From UBA11574 sp963752565 (GTDB lineage Bacteria > Desulfobacterota > Desulfobacteria > Desulfobacterales > UBA11574): a stretch of DNA of 64,000 bases. Location of the stretch: assembly GCA_963752565.1 (NCBI GenBank), contig CAVVZC010000003.1, positions 186,001 to 250,000 of the forward strand, written 5' to 3'. Of this stretch, positions 51,962-61,245 are shown one piece after another (the first letter of the stretch is position 1; every line of letters starts with the position of its first letter). Made by a program: the position numbers and the translations under genes. The notes beneath the pieces were generated by a model. That model ran no database searches. It saw only the letters and a list, made by a program, of their open reading frames with translations, and was not told the origin of the DNA.

Positions 51962-53611
51962 ATGGGTAAAATACCGGAAAATATGCTGCCACCAAAAGAT
52001 TTGTGGCCGGAATATTTAGTTCCAGAAGAGTTTGCGGATACACCGGATGAATTGAATCTTGCCGACTTTTTGCTTGACCGTCATGTTCGAGAAGGCAGAG
52101 GTGACAATGCTGCCATCAAGTTCATGGACCAGACCATTACCTATGCCCAGCTCCAGGAAATGGCAAATAAGTTCGGCAACGCGCTGAAAGAAGTCGGTGT
52201 TGAACCCCAGGACCGGGTCGGCATCCGGCTGGTAAACTCTATCCAGGCCGTTGTCGCCATTTTTGCCGTCGAGAAAATCGGCGCGATTCCTGTGCCAACG
52301 TCGCCGCTGTGGTCCGGTGAAGAAGTCGCTTTTGTGGCCAACAATGCTGAAATGAAGTTTTTTATTGTCAATGCCCCGCTGATGCCTCCGGTGGAGCAGG
52401 CCAAGCCCAACTTCGAGTTCGGTACCAAAGTCATCGTTATCGGCGGCAATGCGGACGAGGTCAAGGCAGCCGGAAACATGGTCTATGAAGAGATGCTCGA
52501 GGCCGGTTCTGCTGATCTGGAAGCCACCATGCTAAAGGGTGACGACATCGGCATTATGCTCTATACATCAGGCACCACCGGCATGCCCAAGGGCTGCGTG
52601 CACTTTGTCAAACCGATTGTCATAGAAACCAAACTGGTCAACAAGCATGTTTACAAGATGAAACCCGGCGATGTGTCTGGGCGGAGCCGCCCCGGTTTCC
52701 TTTGCCGCAGGGTTCGGCACCTTTACTTTGATGCCTTTTGAAGGCGGTGCAGCCATATCTCTGATTCCAAAGTTCACGCCGCCGGACATGTTGGAACTGA
52801 TTCAGAAACACAAAATCACAATTCTCACCGGTCTGCCCACCGGCTACCGGGCTCTGATGAAGTTCCCCAAATTCAAGGATTACGACACCAGTTCAATTCG
52901 TCTTTACACCTCCGGCGGCGACGCTCTGGGTTCCGACACCCTGATCGGCATGGAAAAAACTGACCGGTTTGCCCATCTGGGAAGGTTTGGGCGGCACCGA
53001 AATGCTCCATCTGGTAACGTCCAACACCATGAACCCCGAGCCGAGTGCCCGACTCCATCGGCAAAGCGCTGCCCGGGATTGAGGTGCGGGTGGTTGACCC
53101 GGAATGGAATGACTGCGAACCGGATCAAGTCGGCAGCATGGTTCTCAAAGGCCCCTCGGGAAGCCTGTACTGGAAGCCTTATGTGGATGATGAACGCCTC
53201 ATCAAGTCCCAGAAAAAGGGCGTGGTCGACGGCTGGAATCAGATGGGTGATGCGGTCTACATGAAAGAAGACGGCAACATTTTCTTCGTATCCCGTGAAG
53301 ACGACATGATCAAGAGTTCCGGTTACCGAATTGGTCCTGCCGAAGTGGAAGAGGCCATCGAAAAGCATCCGGCAGTTGCCGAAGCCGGCGTTGTGGGTGT
53401 TCCGGATCCGGAAAAAGGTCAGATCACCAAAGCCTTTGTGGTTCTGAAAGAAGGTCAGGAAGGCAGCGACGAATTCTTCGAAGAACTCAAAGAATTCTTG
53501 AAGGAACACATTGCTATCTACAAGCTCCCCAGAGCCATCGAGTACCGGAGTGAACTGCCGCGCACACCCACCGGCAAGCTCCTGAGACGTCATCTGCGTC
53601 CACCTAAATAA
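51962..53611 (+). CDS. aryl/acyl-CoA ligase (2-aminobenzoate-CoA ligase-like), three frameshifts
   Basis: An AMP-forming acid-CoA ligase of about 545 residues if repaired. It has a GGGAGG site, the P-loop LYTSGTTGMPKGCVH near residue 205, FEGGAAISLIPKF, TSGGDALGSDTL, the LPIWEGLGGTEM adenylate motif and the C-terminal SGYRIGPAEVEE and PTGKLLRR with the catalytic lysine. Breaks occur near 52675, 52955 and 53050 (an extra A in GCCGAGTGCCC). All pieces are conserved and free of stops. It activates a carboxylic acid with CoA and ATP; similarity suggests benzoate or aminobenzoate-like substrates. Divergent from the CoA-transferase operon. Confidence 0.78.
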
Positions 53612-53640
53612 TCGATGGTTCGCAGCAAGAGATAATGATT

Positions 53641-53675
53641 CCCCCCTTACTTTCTAAAGTGAGGGGGGTTTTTAT
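53641..53675 (+). terminator. terminator of CoA ligase gene
   Basis: CCCCCCTTACTTT and AAAGTGAGGGGGG form a 12- to 13-bp stem followed by TTTTTATTT, 30 bases after the ligase stop codon. A clear intrinsic terminator. Confidence 0.92.
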
Positions 53676-53804
53676 TTGCTGCAGTAACCTTTCTTAAATA
53701 CGAGGCTTTATAGATCTAATAAATTTCTTTACATGCTAGTTTTTTTGCCATAAACATTAAATGGAGTTTTCTTTCGATCGTTATCCGTAACATGGAGTTT
53801 GTAT

Positions 53805-53968
53805 AACCTAATTTGAGCGATTGTCGAGGTTGCCGCAGATAAGCAAGTTGAGCGTAGCGAAATCCCGCTCTGCGGGAGAAGATGTTATTCCGCTATAGTT
53901 ACCTATGCGAAATGGCATCTGACGCAGTAGATGCGGTAAGATCGGCAATCCCAAAGGGTTTCAAAATT
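53805..53968. repeat. dispersed palindromic repeat R, long form
   Basis: Reverse orientation of the copy at 21163: ACCTAATTTGAGCGATTGTC at one end and GGCAATCCCAAAGGGTTTC at the other. The centre (GATGTTATTCCGCTATAG and CTATGCGAAATGGCATC) folds into a hairpin. A core-less short form lies only 60 bases away at 54024-54048. Confidence 0.75.
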
Positions 53969-54023
53969 TAAAAATATAAATCAAAATAATTCATTAAAAA
54001 ATAAAAGAGAATCTATCCCCTTT

Positions 54024-54048
54024 AAAATTTGAAACGCTCATTTTAGGT
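54024..54048. repeat. repeat R, core-less short form
   Basis: AATTTGAAACGCTCATTTTA joins the two outer ends of repeat R without the central palindrome. Similar short forms are at 22864 and 27577. Confidence 0.6.
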
Positions 54049-54103
54049 ATAAACAACAATGGGCTATGAATGGAGGTAATGAGCACCCAATGGAGGAAAA
54101 ACC

Positions 54104-55066
54104 ATGAATGAAAATGTATCTGTTTCGTTAAAAACTGTGGATCGCATTGAAGTTACCACGTTAATGGACAATTACGTGGATCTGTTGCTGCCGAGCACCG
54201 ATACGATCATCCGCCCCCCCCTGGCAAAGGAAGGCAAAATTAACGCCGACACTTTTCTGGCGGAACACGGTTTCTCTGTTCTTGTCACGGTTTATCAGGG
54301 GGAAAACAAACACACCATTTTATTTGACACCGGTTATACAAAGGTGGGGGTCCTGCACAACATGGCGCTCCTTGGCGTGAACATCGAGGAAATAGAGGCC
54401 ATTGTCATAAGTCACGGGCATATGGATCATACCGGTACCTTGCACGGCATTCTCGATAAAATATCCCAACCCATTCCGCTGGTGCTGCACCCCGGCATCT
54501 TCCAACATCCCCGTTATACGCGTCGTCCTGATGGGGCCAAAAGCATTTGGCCCAGAACGATCGTGAAAGATGATCTGAACGAAAAAAACGTTGACATCAT
54601 CGAAAGCGAAACACCCGTCTTTCTTGTTGATGATATGATTATGGTCACCGGTGAAGTGGAAAGAACCACCCCTTTTGAAAAAGGCATGCCCAATGCCCTT
54701 ATAGAAAAAAACGGAGAACTGGTTCAAGATCCGATTATTGACGACCAAGCCATTGTCATGAAACTCAAGGGAAAAGGACTGGTTGTGATTTCCGGATGTG
54801 CCCATGCCGGAATTGTCAATACGTTGATGTTTGCACAAAAAACCACCGGAGAGCAGAAAATCCATGCAGTTTTAGGAGGATTTCACCTGTCCGGCCCGTT
54901 TTTCGAAAAATTCCATGACCCAACGGTTGATGCATTGAAAAAAATAGATCCCGATGTGCTGGTTCCCATGCATTGTACGGGTTGGAAAGCGATACAGCGG
55001 TTTCAAAAAGAATTTCCCGAAAGCTTTGTGCTCAACAGTGTTGGATCCAAAGTGATGCTGTCGTAG
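54104..55066 (+). CDS. MBL-fold metallohydrolase
   Basis: A 320-residue metallo-beta-lactamase-fold protein of the type often annotated as dihydropteridine ribofuranosyl-aminobenzene phosphate synthase-like. It shows TVYQGENKHTILFDTGYTKV, the metal motif VISHGHMDHTGTL near residue 107, ISGCAHAGIVNT near residue 230 and VPMHCTGWKA. Complete, with GGAGGAAA before ATG. Substrate unknown; position upstream of the liv genes may be coincidental because an inserted element separates them. Confidence 0.85.
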   Translation: MNENVSVSLKTVDRIEVTTLMDNYVDLLLPSTDTIIRPPLAKEGKINADTFLAEHGFSVLVTVYQGENKHTILFDTGYTKVGVLHNMALLGVNIEEIEAIVISHGHMDHTGTLHGILDKISQPIPLVLHPGIFQHPRYTRRPDGAKSIWPRTIVKDDLNEKNVDIIESETPVFLVDDMIMVTGEVERTTPFEKGMPNALIEKNGELVQDPIIDDQAIVMKLKGKGLVVISGCAHAGIVNTLMFAQKTTGEQKIHAVLGGFHLSGPFFEKFHDPTVDALKKIDPDVLVPMHCTGWKAIQRFQKEFPESFVLNSVGSKVMLS

Positions 55067-55521
55067 ATCAGGGGTCAGAGATCAGGTTTCAGGGGTCAGG
55101 GGTCGGAGATCAGGGATTGAAGGACAATAATTGTGACGTTTCAAAGTTATCGTGATTTAGAAGTTTGGCAAAAAGCAATGGATTTAGTATTGGACTGCTA
55201 TCAAATTACGAGAAGATTTCCGAAAAACGAAATTTATGGACTTAGTAGTCAATTACAACGTGCTGCGGTATCGATCCCGGCAAACATTGCTGAAGGTAGA
55301 CATCGTAATCATAGCAAGGAATTTCTTCAATATCTATCAATTGCTTATGGCTCTGTCGCAGAACTTGAAACTCATATTCAGATAGCTGAACGATTGAATT
55401 ATATAGCTGACAATCAAAGCAAAAAACTATTGGATAAAACAGCCGAAATTGGGAGAATGCTTAACGGATTAAAAAAATCAATTGAAAAAAGAATCTGATC
55501 CCTGACCCCCGAACCCTGTGA
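55067..55521. mobile_element. stem D inverted repeat enclosing a four-helix-bundle gene
   Basis: The left flank iterates AGGGGTCAGAGATCAG-like words directly after the MBL stop codon; the right flank has CTGATCCCTGACCCC. The arms are inverted relative to each other and enclose the gene with only a few bases to spare. The same word family is used at 62531. Confidence 0.8.
55133..55498 (+). CDS. four-helix-bundle protein
   Basis: A 121-residue S23/intervening-sequence family protein with a GTG start: FQSYRDLEVWQKAMDLVLDC, RRFPKNEIYGLSSQLQRAAV, SIPANIAEGRHRNHSKEFLQ and YGSVAELETHIQIA are textbook family segments. Very similar to the copy at 62579 (same stem family). Likely passenger of the stem D element between the MBL gene and livK. 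Confidence 0.93.
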   Translation: MTFQSYRDLEVWQKAMDLVLDCYQITRRFPKNEIYGLSSQLQRAAVSIPANIAEGRHRNHSKEFLQYLSIAYGSVAELETHIQIAERLNYIADNQSKKLLDKTAEIGRMLNGLKKSIEKRI

Positions 55522-55543
55522 GCTTTTTTAAAAAGCTTCTGTT

Positions 55544-56791
55544 ATGAAAACAACACCGAAAAATCATCAAAACTTTTTTTTCTCACTTCATAAATGCTCG
55601 TTTATCCTTTTCTGTTTATCATTTCTTATTTTCTGGCCTGAAACAAGTTTTGCCGCCACCATTAAAATCGGTGAAATCAATCCCCTTTCCGGGAGGTTTG
55701 CAAAGCAAGGCATCGAAATCCATCAAGGAATCGCGGTTGCCGTGGCCGAGGCCAACACGGCTGGAGGTGTCGGCGGAAATCAACTACAGCTTATTTCAAG
55801 GGACGACCAGAGCCGGCCCGATGTGGCCATCTCCAGAGCTGAAGAATTGTGCTCCTGGAAAAAAGTGGCGGCCATTACCGGCGGTTATGTTGATTCATTG
55901 GTGGGGCCTATAGCCGCCGTCACTCAAAAATACAAGATTCCCTATGTTGCCAGCGCCAGTCTCCAAAAAGATTTGACACGGCATAAAAATCCTTATTTGT
56001 TCAGGATATCAAAGCTTCAGGGGTTTGTTGATCCCCTTTGCGGCGTCATTGTCGAAAAATTTAAGCCACAACGTCTGGCCATTCTGCATGCCGCCACTCC
56101 CGGTGCCACTGAACTGGCCAGGGATCTGGAATACTGTATCAAAAATCGAGGTCTAAAGGTCCGGCTGGTTGAGAAGTTTCGCCCCGGTACGCCTGATTTT
56201 ACACCCCTGATTGCCAAACTGGCTAGCATGAAAATCGATGTGATTGTCTCGGGCGTTTTTACACCGGATCACATCCTTTTCGTGCGACAGCTCAAAGAGA
56301 ATAGAATGACCCCAAAAGCATATATCGGCCCGTTCGGTATTGCCTACGAAAGCTTTATTCATGCTTTGGGAAAAGACGCCGACTATCTTTACAGCACCTG
56401 TGCCTGGAATCCGGAAATTACAGCACCGGGTACGGAGAACGCTTCTGCATCTTTCGTTAATAACTTTCAGAAAATGTTCGGACGGCAGCCGAATACCACC
56501 AACATGCACGGTTACACATCTGCAAAAGTCCTCATCACTGTGATGCAAAAAGTTTTGAATAAAAACCAAACTCTTACAGGCGAAAATATTCGTCGGGCAT
56601 TGACCAAACTCGACCTGTCTCTGCCCATGGAGCATATCGCTTTTGATTCCAACGGAGATCCGCTGCATTATCGTCATGTGGTCGTTCAGATTCAGAAAGG
56701 AAGATTCGTGGTCGTCTATCCACCGGATCGAGCACCGGACACGAAGTCTATCCTATGCCGACGTGGGAGGAAAGATAAATTGCCAGGTTAA
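55544..56791 (+). CDS. livK: branched-chain amino-acid type ABC transporter, substrate-binding protein
   Basis: A periplasmic type I binding protein of about 410 residues. An N-terminal signal peptide (CSFILFCLSFLIFWPETSFA) is followed by TIKIGEINPLSGRFAKQGIE, typical of LivJ/LivK-like proteins, and a Tyr/Ser ligand loop. It captures a solute for the LivHMGF channel; in this setting an aromatic or fatty acid is as likely as an amino acid. Near 56735 a one-base shift would give the usual ending VYPMPTWEER and a stop at 56778 instead of the longer basic tail seen here, so a small 3' frameshift is probable. Confidence 0.85.
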   Translation: MKTTPKNHQNFFFSLHKCSFILFCLSFLIFWPETSFAATIKIGEINPLSGRFAKQGIEIHQGIAVAVAEANTAGGVGGNQLQLISRDDQSRPDVAISRAEELCSWKKVAAITGGYVDSLVGPIAAVTQKYKIPYVASASLQKDLTRHKNPYLFRISKLQGFVDPLCGVIVEKFKPQRLAILHAATPGATELARDLEYCIKNRGLKVRLVEKFRPGTPDFTPLIAKLASMKIDVIVSGVFTPDHILFVRQLKENRMTPKAYIGPFGIAYESFIHALGKDADYLYSTCAWNPEITAPGTENASASFVNNFQKMFGRQPNTTNMHGYTSAKVLITVMQKVLNKNQTLTGENIRRALTKLDLSLPMEHIAFDSNGDPLHYRHVVVQIQKGRFVVVYPPDRAPDTKSILCRRGRKDKLPG

Positions 56792-56849
56792 TCGTATTTT
56801 TCCAAAGTATGTGATATTAAGTCACAAATTATAAGAAATACAAGATTTT

Positions 56850-57000
56850 AAAGTGACTAAATTGAAGTGAGCTAAAGTTACTAAGTGCCTATATGTCTCC
56901 AATTTATCGGGGAAGTTAGAGGAGTCGACTTTGCTCCATCTATTCATCTAAAATTGACAGAATACCTTAACTTTAGCTCACTTCAAACTTTGGCACTTCA
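56850..57000. repeat. empty stem B inverted repeat
   Basis: AAGTGACTAAATTGAAGTGA, then GCTAAAGTTACTAAGTGCC face AACTTTAGCTCACTTCAAAC and TTTGGCACTTC. The same words make up the stem at 36444. It lies between livK and livH without a gene. Confidence 0.75.
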
Positions 57001-57072
57001 AACTCTCATTAACTCTAAGCGCATTTAATACATAAATAATGCGTAATCATATGGCTGTAAATTCATAAAAAT

Positions 57073-57927
57073 ATGTGGACAACCATTCTTGTTTCCGGGA
57101 TCTCCCTGGGTTCGTTTTATGTACTCGTCGCCCTCGGTTTTGCCCTCATATTCGGGGTAACCCGGAATTTTAACCTTGCCCATGGCGAATTGCTTGTCCT
57201 GGCCGGTTACTCAGCTTACTGGTTATGGAAAGCATGGGCGTTTCCCTTTGTTTTGACATTTCCTTTCGCTATTCTGGTGATACTGCTCATCTGTCTGGGG
57301 CTTCAACGGTTGTTTTCCCGCTTACGTGATCCCATAGAACTGAACTCCATTGTTCTCAGTTTTGGTGTGGCCATTCTGATCCAAAACAGCATGCTTTTTT
57401 GCTTTTCCGGTAATTATCGGCTCATACGGATTCCGATTTTGAATCAGGGAATTCACATTCCCGGATTTTACATCAGTTACGGCCAACTCACCTTGTTTTT
57501 TTTATCTTTGATCATTCTTGGAATACTTTATGTGCTGATGTATCGGACCTATCTGGGAAAAGCCCTGAGGGCCACCATCCAGGACAAAGATGCTGCCGCT
57601 CTGGCGGGTATCAACGTGGCAGCCATGGGAACACTTGCTTTTTGTATCGGTGCCGTCCTCATCGGACTGGCCGGTCCTCTTTATGGTTCCATTCACTACC
57701 TGTACCCGTCTACCGGTCATGAAGCCACCCTGGTGGCAATTACCATTACCATTTTCGCAGGTGTCGGTCGCCTGAACGGTATTCTCATTGCCGGATGGAT
57801 TCTTGGGCTGGCGGAATCTTTTACCGTTGTCCTGTGTGGTGCCAGCTGGCGAGAGTTGGTCAGTGCAGTTTTGCTCCTCACCCTTTTGGCTTTCAGGCCA
57901 CACGGCATCTTGGGTAAAGGAGAATAA
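57073..57927 (+). CDS. livH: branched-chain amino-acid type ABC transporter permease LivH
   Basis: A 284-residue permease with about eight membrane helices. The motif LGFALIFGVTRNFNLAHGEL near the start and the cytoplasmic loop RATIQDKDAAALAGINV are LivH signatures. It forms the channel together with LivM. No clear ribosome site is seen before the ATG. Intact. Confidence 0.92.
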   Translation: MWTTILVSGISLGSFYVLVALGFALIFGVTRNFNLAHGELLVLAGYSAYWLWKAWAFPFVLTFPFAILVILLICLGLQRLFSRLRDPIELNSIVLSFGVAILIQNSMLFCFSGNYRLIRIPILNQGIHIPGFYISYGQLTLFFLSLIILGILYVLMYRTYLGKALRATIQDKDAAALAGINVAAMGTLAFCIGAVLIGLAGPLYGSIHYLYPSTGHEATLVAITITIFAGVGRLNGILIAGWILGLAESFTVVLCGASWRELVSAVLLLTLLAFRPHGILGKGE

Positions 57928-57954
57928 TGAAGAACTTATTCTGACAGGATGAAC

Positions 57955-58292
57955 CGAGTAAAGATCCTGGCCCAGAGGACCAGGCCTTGGTTATTCCCAG
58001 AGGTAATTTGCTGTGTTGAAAGTTCATTGAATTATTGAAATTACAAATATCAAATCACAAATATCAAATAATTTCCAATGACCGAAATTCGAAAATCCAA
58101 ACGATGTCTCACCCTGAAAGGTTTTGGTTATTGAAAATTGGAATTTGTGATTTATTTGTAATTTGGTGCTTGGAATTTGTGATTTTAGACACAAAGCTCC
58201 AAAGCGGGGCCATCTATCTCTGACTCCCGCAATGCGGGACAGGCATGGCCCATCGAAAATCCCGCCTTAGCGGGGAAGGACCAGGTTTTCAA
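57955..58292. repeat. composite repeat: outer repeat O with empty stem A
   Basis: Second copy of the unit at 28800. Outer parts CCCAGAGGACCAGG and GGCCATCTATCTCTGACTCC match; the centre (58037-58190) is stem A with AAATTACAAATATCAAATC facing ATTTGGTGCTTGGAATTTG. It separates livH from livM. Confidence 0.8.
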
Positions 58293-58302
58293 GATTAAAC
58301 AA

Positions 58303-59295
58303 ATGATATTTTTTGCTCAAAAAAATAGAACCTATGAAATAGAGCCCTATGGTGTCGGCCTTGTTTTAGGGCTTTTGGCCCTGATCACACTGCCGCTGAT
58401 GGTTCAGTCCAACGACTATATCCTTCAGGTCTTTACCCATGCCCTGCTTCTGGCCTCTTTGGCATTGGCGTGGAATCTTTTAGGTGTCAGCGGCTCCATT
58501 TCCCTGGGCCACGCGGCCTTTTTTGGTGTGGGCGCCTATGGCTCCGCCTTGCTCAGCCTCGAACAGGGTCTGTCCCCATGGCTTACCATTCCCATAGCCG
58601 GCTTATTCGCAACAGGCTTGGGACTGATGATGGGGCTGATTTGCCTGCGTTTGAGGGGCGCTTATTTTGCTCTGGCAACTCTGGCATTTGTCGAAATTCC
58701 CAGAGTGATAACGGACAACTGGGATGCATTGACCAAAGGGTCCCTTGGGCTGGTCGGCATATCCGGACTTCCAACGCTTCGTATGGGAGATTGGCATGTC
58801 GATTTTGGGTCCAGCATCACGGCTTCATATTATCTTGTATTTGTGTATTCTTTCGTATTGCTCGGTCTTGTAACGTTTGTGTTTCGATCCAACATGGGAC
58901 TGGCACTCCAGGCAATTCGTGAGGAAGAGGTTGCTGCGGAAGCTGTCGGCATCCAGACAGACAGATACCGTTTGTTTTCTCTGATGCTGAGTGCATTTTT
59001 CACCGGCATAAGCGGCGCGTGTTATGCTCATCTGGTCCGCTATATCGAGCCCGGTCTTGTCTATGGGCTTCATTTTTCAGCCATACCCATGATCCTTGCC
59101 ATATGTGGCGGACGGTTTACAATTCTTGGACCTGCGCTTGCCGCAATGGTGTTATACCCCGTGGATCAGTTTATTTTTCATCCTCTTCTTCCGGCGGGTC
59201 ACGAGTTTCTTTACGGCGCTGTGTTGATTTTGACGGTGCTTTTTATGCCGAACGGATTCTGGGGGAGTTTACGCAGGATAACACCTCATACATGA
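58303..59295 (+). CDS. livM: branched-chain amino-acid type ABC transporter permease LivM
   Basis: A 330-residue permease with about nine to ten membrane segments. SGSISLGHAAFFGVGAYGSA and LQAIREEEVAAEAVGI are typical LivM motifs. It should pair with LivH. Intact; its start directly follows the composite repeat. Confidence 0.92.
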   Translation: MIFFAQKNRTYEIEPYGVGLVLGLLALITLPLMVQSNDYILQVFTHALLLASLALAWNLLGVSGSISLGHAAFFGVGAYGSALLSLEQGLSPWLTIPIAGLFATGLGLMMGLICLRLRGAYFALATLAFVEIPRVITDNWDALTKGSLGLVGISGLPTLRMGDWHVDFGSSITASYYLVFVYSFVLLGLVTFVFRSNMGLALQAIREEEVAAEAVGIQTDRYRLFSLMLSAFFTGISGACYAHLVRYIEPGLVYGLHFSAIPMILAICGGRFTILGPALAAMVLYPVDQFIFHPLLPAGHEFLYGAVLILTVLFMPNGFWGSLRRITPHT

Positions 59296-59354
59296 TATTG
59301 TAACGACCAGAGCTTTTTTGTTGTTCGGGTTGTTTAAAAATCCGAACTTCGTAC

Positions 59355-60143
59355 TTGGAATTTTTCCATTATTTAACACAAAAGGCGATTGAAAATACAG
59401 TGACTCTTTTACAGTTGCAACGTGTGAGCAAGACCTTCAACGATTGCTGCGCCTTGAGCGATATCGATTTTGCCGTTAGCGAAGGAGAGATCGTGGGACT
59501 GGTGGGTCCCAATGGTGCCGGCAAAACCACGCTGTTCAACTTGATCTGCGGCCGATACAGGCCCAGCAGCGGCAATATTTTGTTTAAAGGCATTGATATC
59601 ACAAATCTTAAACCACATGCGATCTGTCGTTTGGGCATCAGCAGGACGTTTCAATCCTCCAGACCGTTTCCTCGGATGAGCACGATGCAAAATGTGTTGG
59701 TCGGCCATATTTTTGGTAAAGGATTTTCTCTTCATACCCGCCCTGAAGATAGAGAGATGGCGCGTGAGCTTTTGGAAATTGTCGGCATCGCCCATAAAGC
59801 CGACACACCTGCCGGTCAACTTACCCTCAGTGAACAGCGACGACTGGATCTGGCCCGGGCTCTGGCGACGCGCCCGAAACTGCTTCTTTTGGATGAAGTG
59901 GCGGCAGGATTCAGTCCGGTTTTGGTGAAACAGGCCATTGAACTGATAAACAGGGTACGAGAGCGAGGCGTAACCCTTCTTATCATTGATCATTTTTTAA
60001 ATTTGAGTTTAAAGGTTTCCGATCGTTTGCTGGCACTTGATCACGGAGAAAAAATTGCGGAAGGACCGCCCCGTATGGTAATGCGAAACCGGGATGTTCT
60101 ACAGGCATATCTGGGACTGCGACACCAGGATGAGAATGATTAA
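59355..60143 (+). CDS. livG: branched-chain amino-acid type ABC transporter ATPase LivG
   Basis: A 262-residue ABC ATPase: Walker A GLVGPNGAGKTTLF, signature LTLSEQRRLDLARAL (a variant of LSGGQ), Walker B LLLLDEVAAGFSP and a switch histidine in LIIDHFLN. The long C-terminal end is LivG-like. The start may be the GTG at 59400 (VTLLQLQR) instead of the ATG at 59355, since the first 15 residues are not family-like. Intact. Confidence 0.92.
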   Translation: MEFFHYLTQKAIENTVTLLQLQRVSKTFNDCCALSDIDFAVSEGEIVGLVGPNGAGKTTLFNLICGRYRPSSGNILFKGIDITNLKPHAICRLGISRTFQSSRPFPRMSTMQNVLVGHIFGKGFSLHTRPEDREMARELLEIVGIAHKADTPAGQLTLSEQRRLDLARALATRPKLLLLDEVAAGFSPVLVKQAIELINRVRERGVTLLIIDHFLNLSLKVSDRLLALDHGEKIAEGPPRMVMRNRDVLQAYLGLRHQDEND

Positions 60144-61206
60144 AAACGATAATAGCAAAATGATTGTTCGCAAAATAATTAAGAACGATAAAAACAAGTA
60201 ATAACAAAATGATTAAAAACGATAATAGCAAAATAATTAACATTTTTTTTGGATAGCTCTAAGATGCCGGTCAAACATAATGTCTTTGTTAAACAGATAA
60301 CAGAAAATGAATTCTATTCGCTTGATTATAAAATTATGGAGTTGGTCTTCTCTGTGCATAAAGACCTTGGCCGATTTTATGATGAAAAGATTTATCAAAA
60401 CGAGCTTGCTTATCGCTGTAAAAAATTAGGTATAGAAAAAGTCGAAACTGAAATTCCAATACAAGTTTCTTATAAAGATTTCACTAAGTATTACTATATG
60501 GATTTATTGGTTAATAATTCTGTAATTTATGAATTAAAGACAGTGGAAGCTTTAACCGGCAAACATCAAAAACAGGCTCTCAACTATATTCTGATAGTGG
60601 GTATGCGCCATGGAAAGCTTGTAAATATGCGAACGTCTTCGGTTCAACATAGATTTGTTTCAACAAATCTGACGACAAAAGAACGTTATAAGTTTACAAT
60701 TGATGATCGTGAATGGAACGAATTGGATAAAGATAGCATTTGGTTAAAACAATTAATGGAAAATCTATTAGCAGAATGGGGAGCATTTCTTGATACAAAT
60801 CTTTTTTACAGCGCTGTTAAACATTTTAGAGGCGCGAAAGAAAATCTCATTCAAAAAATAAAGATAATGAACGACTCACGGATACTGGGCACTCAAAAAG
60901 TACATCTTTTGAACTCGGAGATCGCATTTAAAATATCAGCTGTTACAAATGACGCATATTTTTATGAAGAACATCTTAAAAAGTTTTTGAATCATACCTC
61001 TATGAAGGCAATACAATGGATAAATTTCAACCATGGTAAAATCATTTTTAAAACAATTTTTCGTTGAAGCCAAATTTAGTTTTTTTTGCTTTGAACCCTA
61101 ACATTTAATTATTTTGCCTTAAATTATTTTGCTTTAAACCATAGCATTTAATTATTTTGCCTTAAATTATTTTGCTTTAAACCATAGCATTTAATTATTT
61201 TGCTAA
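60136..61206. mobile_element. iterated-word inverted repeat enclosing a GxxExxY gene
   Basis: Left flank (60136-60241) repeats AAAACGATAATAGCAAAAT and ends GCAAAATAATTAAC; right flank (61080-61206) repeats CATTTAATTATTTTGCCTT and AAATTATTTTGCTTTAAACC. GCAAAATAATTAA and TTAATTATTTTGC are inverse. The layout matches the four-helix-bundle elements but with another cargo. It splits livG from livF. Confidence 0.75.
60264..61067 (+). CDS. GxxExxY-family protein, PD-(D/E)xK nuclease-like
   Basis: A 267-residue protein. The N-terminal half resembles the GxxExxY family (IMELVFSVHKDLGRFYDEKI, then YYYMDLLVNNSVIYELKTVE with an E-x-K nuclease-like motif, and HQKQALNYILIVGMRHGKLV). The C-terminal half is an additional helical region, longer than the usual 125-residue family. 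An ATG at 60264 is taken rather than the TTG 15 bases upstream. Biochemical role of the family is unknown; as with the four-helix genes it is enclosed by inverted iterated words. Confidence 0.8.
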   Translation: MPVKHNVFVKQITENEFYSLDYKIMELVFSVHKDLGRFYDEKIYQNELAYRCKKLGIEKVETEIPIQVSYKDFTKYYYMDLLVNNSVIYELKTVEALTGKHQKQALNYILIVGMRHGKLVNMRTSSVQHRFVSTNLTTKERYKFTIDDREWNELDKDSIWLKQLMENLLAEWGAFLDTNLFYSAVKHFRGAKENLIQKIKIMNDSRILGTQKVHLLNSEIAFKISAVTNDAYFYEEHLKKFLNHTSMKAIQWINFNHGKIIFKTIFR

Positions 61207-61245
61207 TATTATAATATGTTGGCAAATTTCATACAAGGATTGGTT

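Noticed and set aside
52904..53593. 229-residue minus-strand ORF
   Set aside because: Antisense of the CoA-ligase C-terminal domain; the plus strand has all conserved motifs.
58035..58223. 62-residue ORF in the composite repeat
   Set aside because: It only translates the arms of stem A; the corresponding frame is not kept in the copy at 28877.
61080..61206. Possible CRISPR array
   Set aside because: Repeats are AT-rich, contiguous, without unique spacers, and no cas genes are near; they are one arm of an inverted-repeat element.
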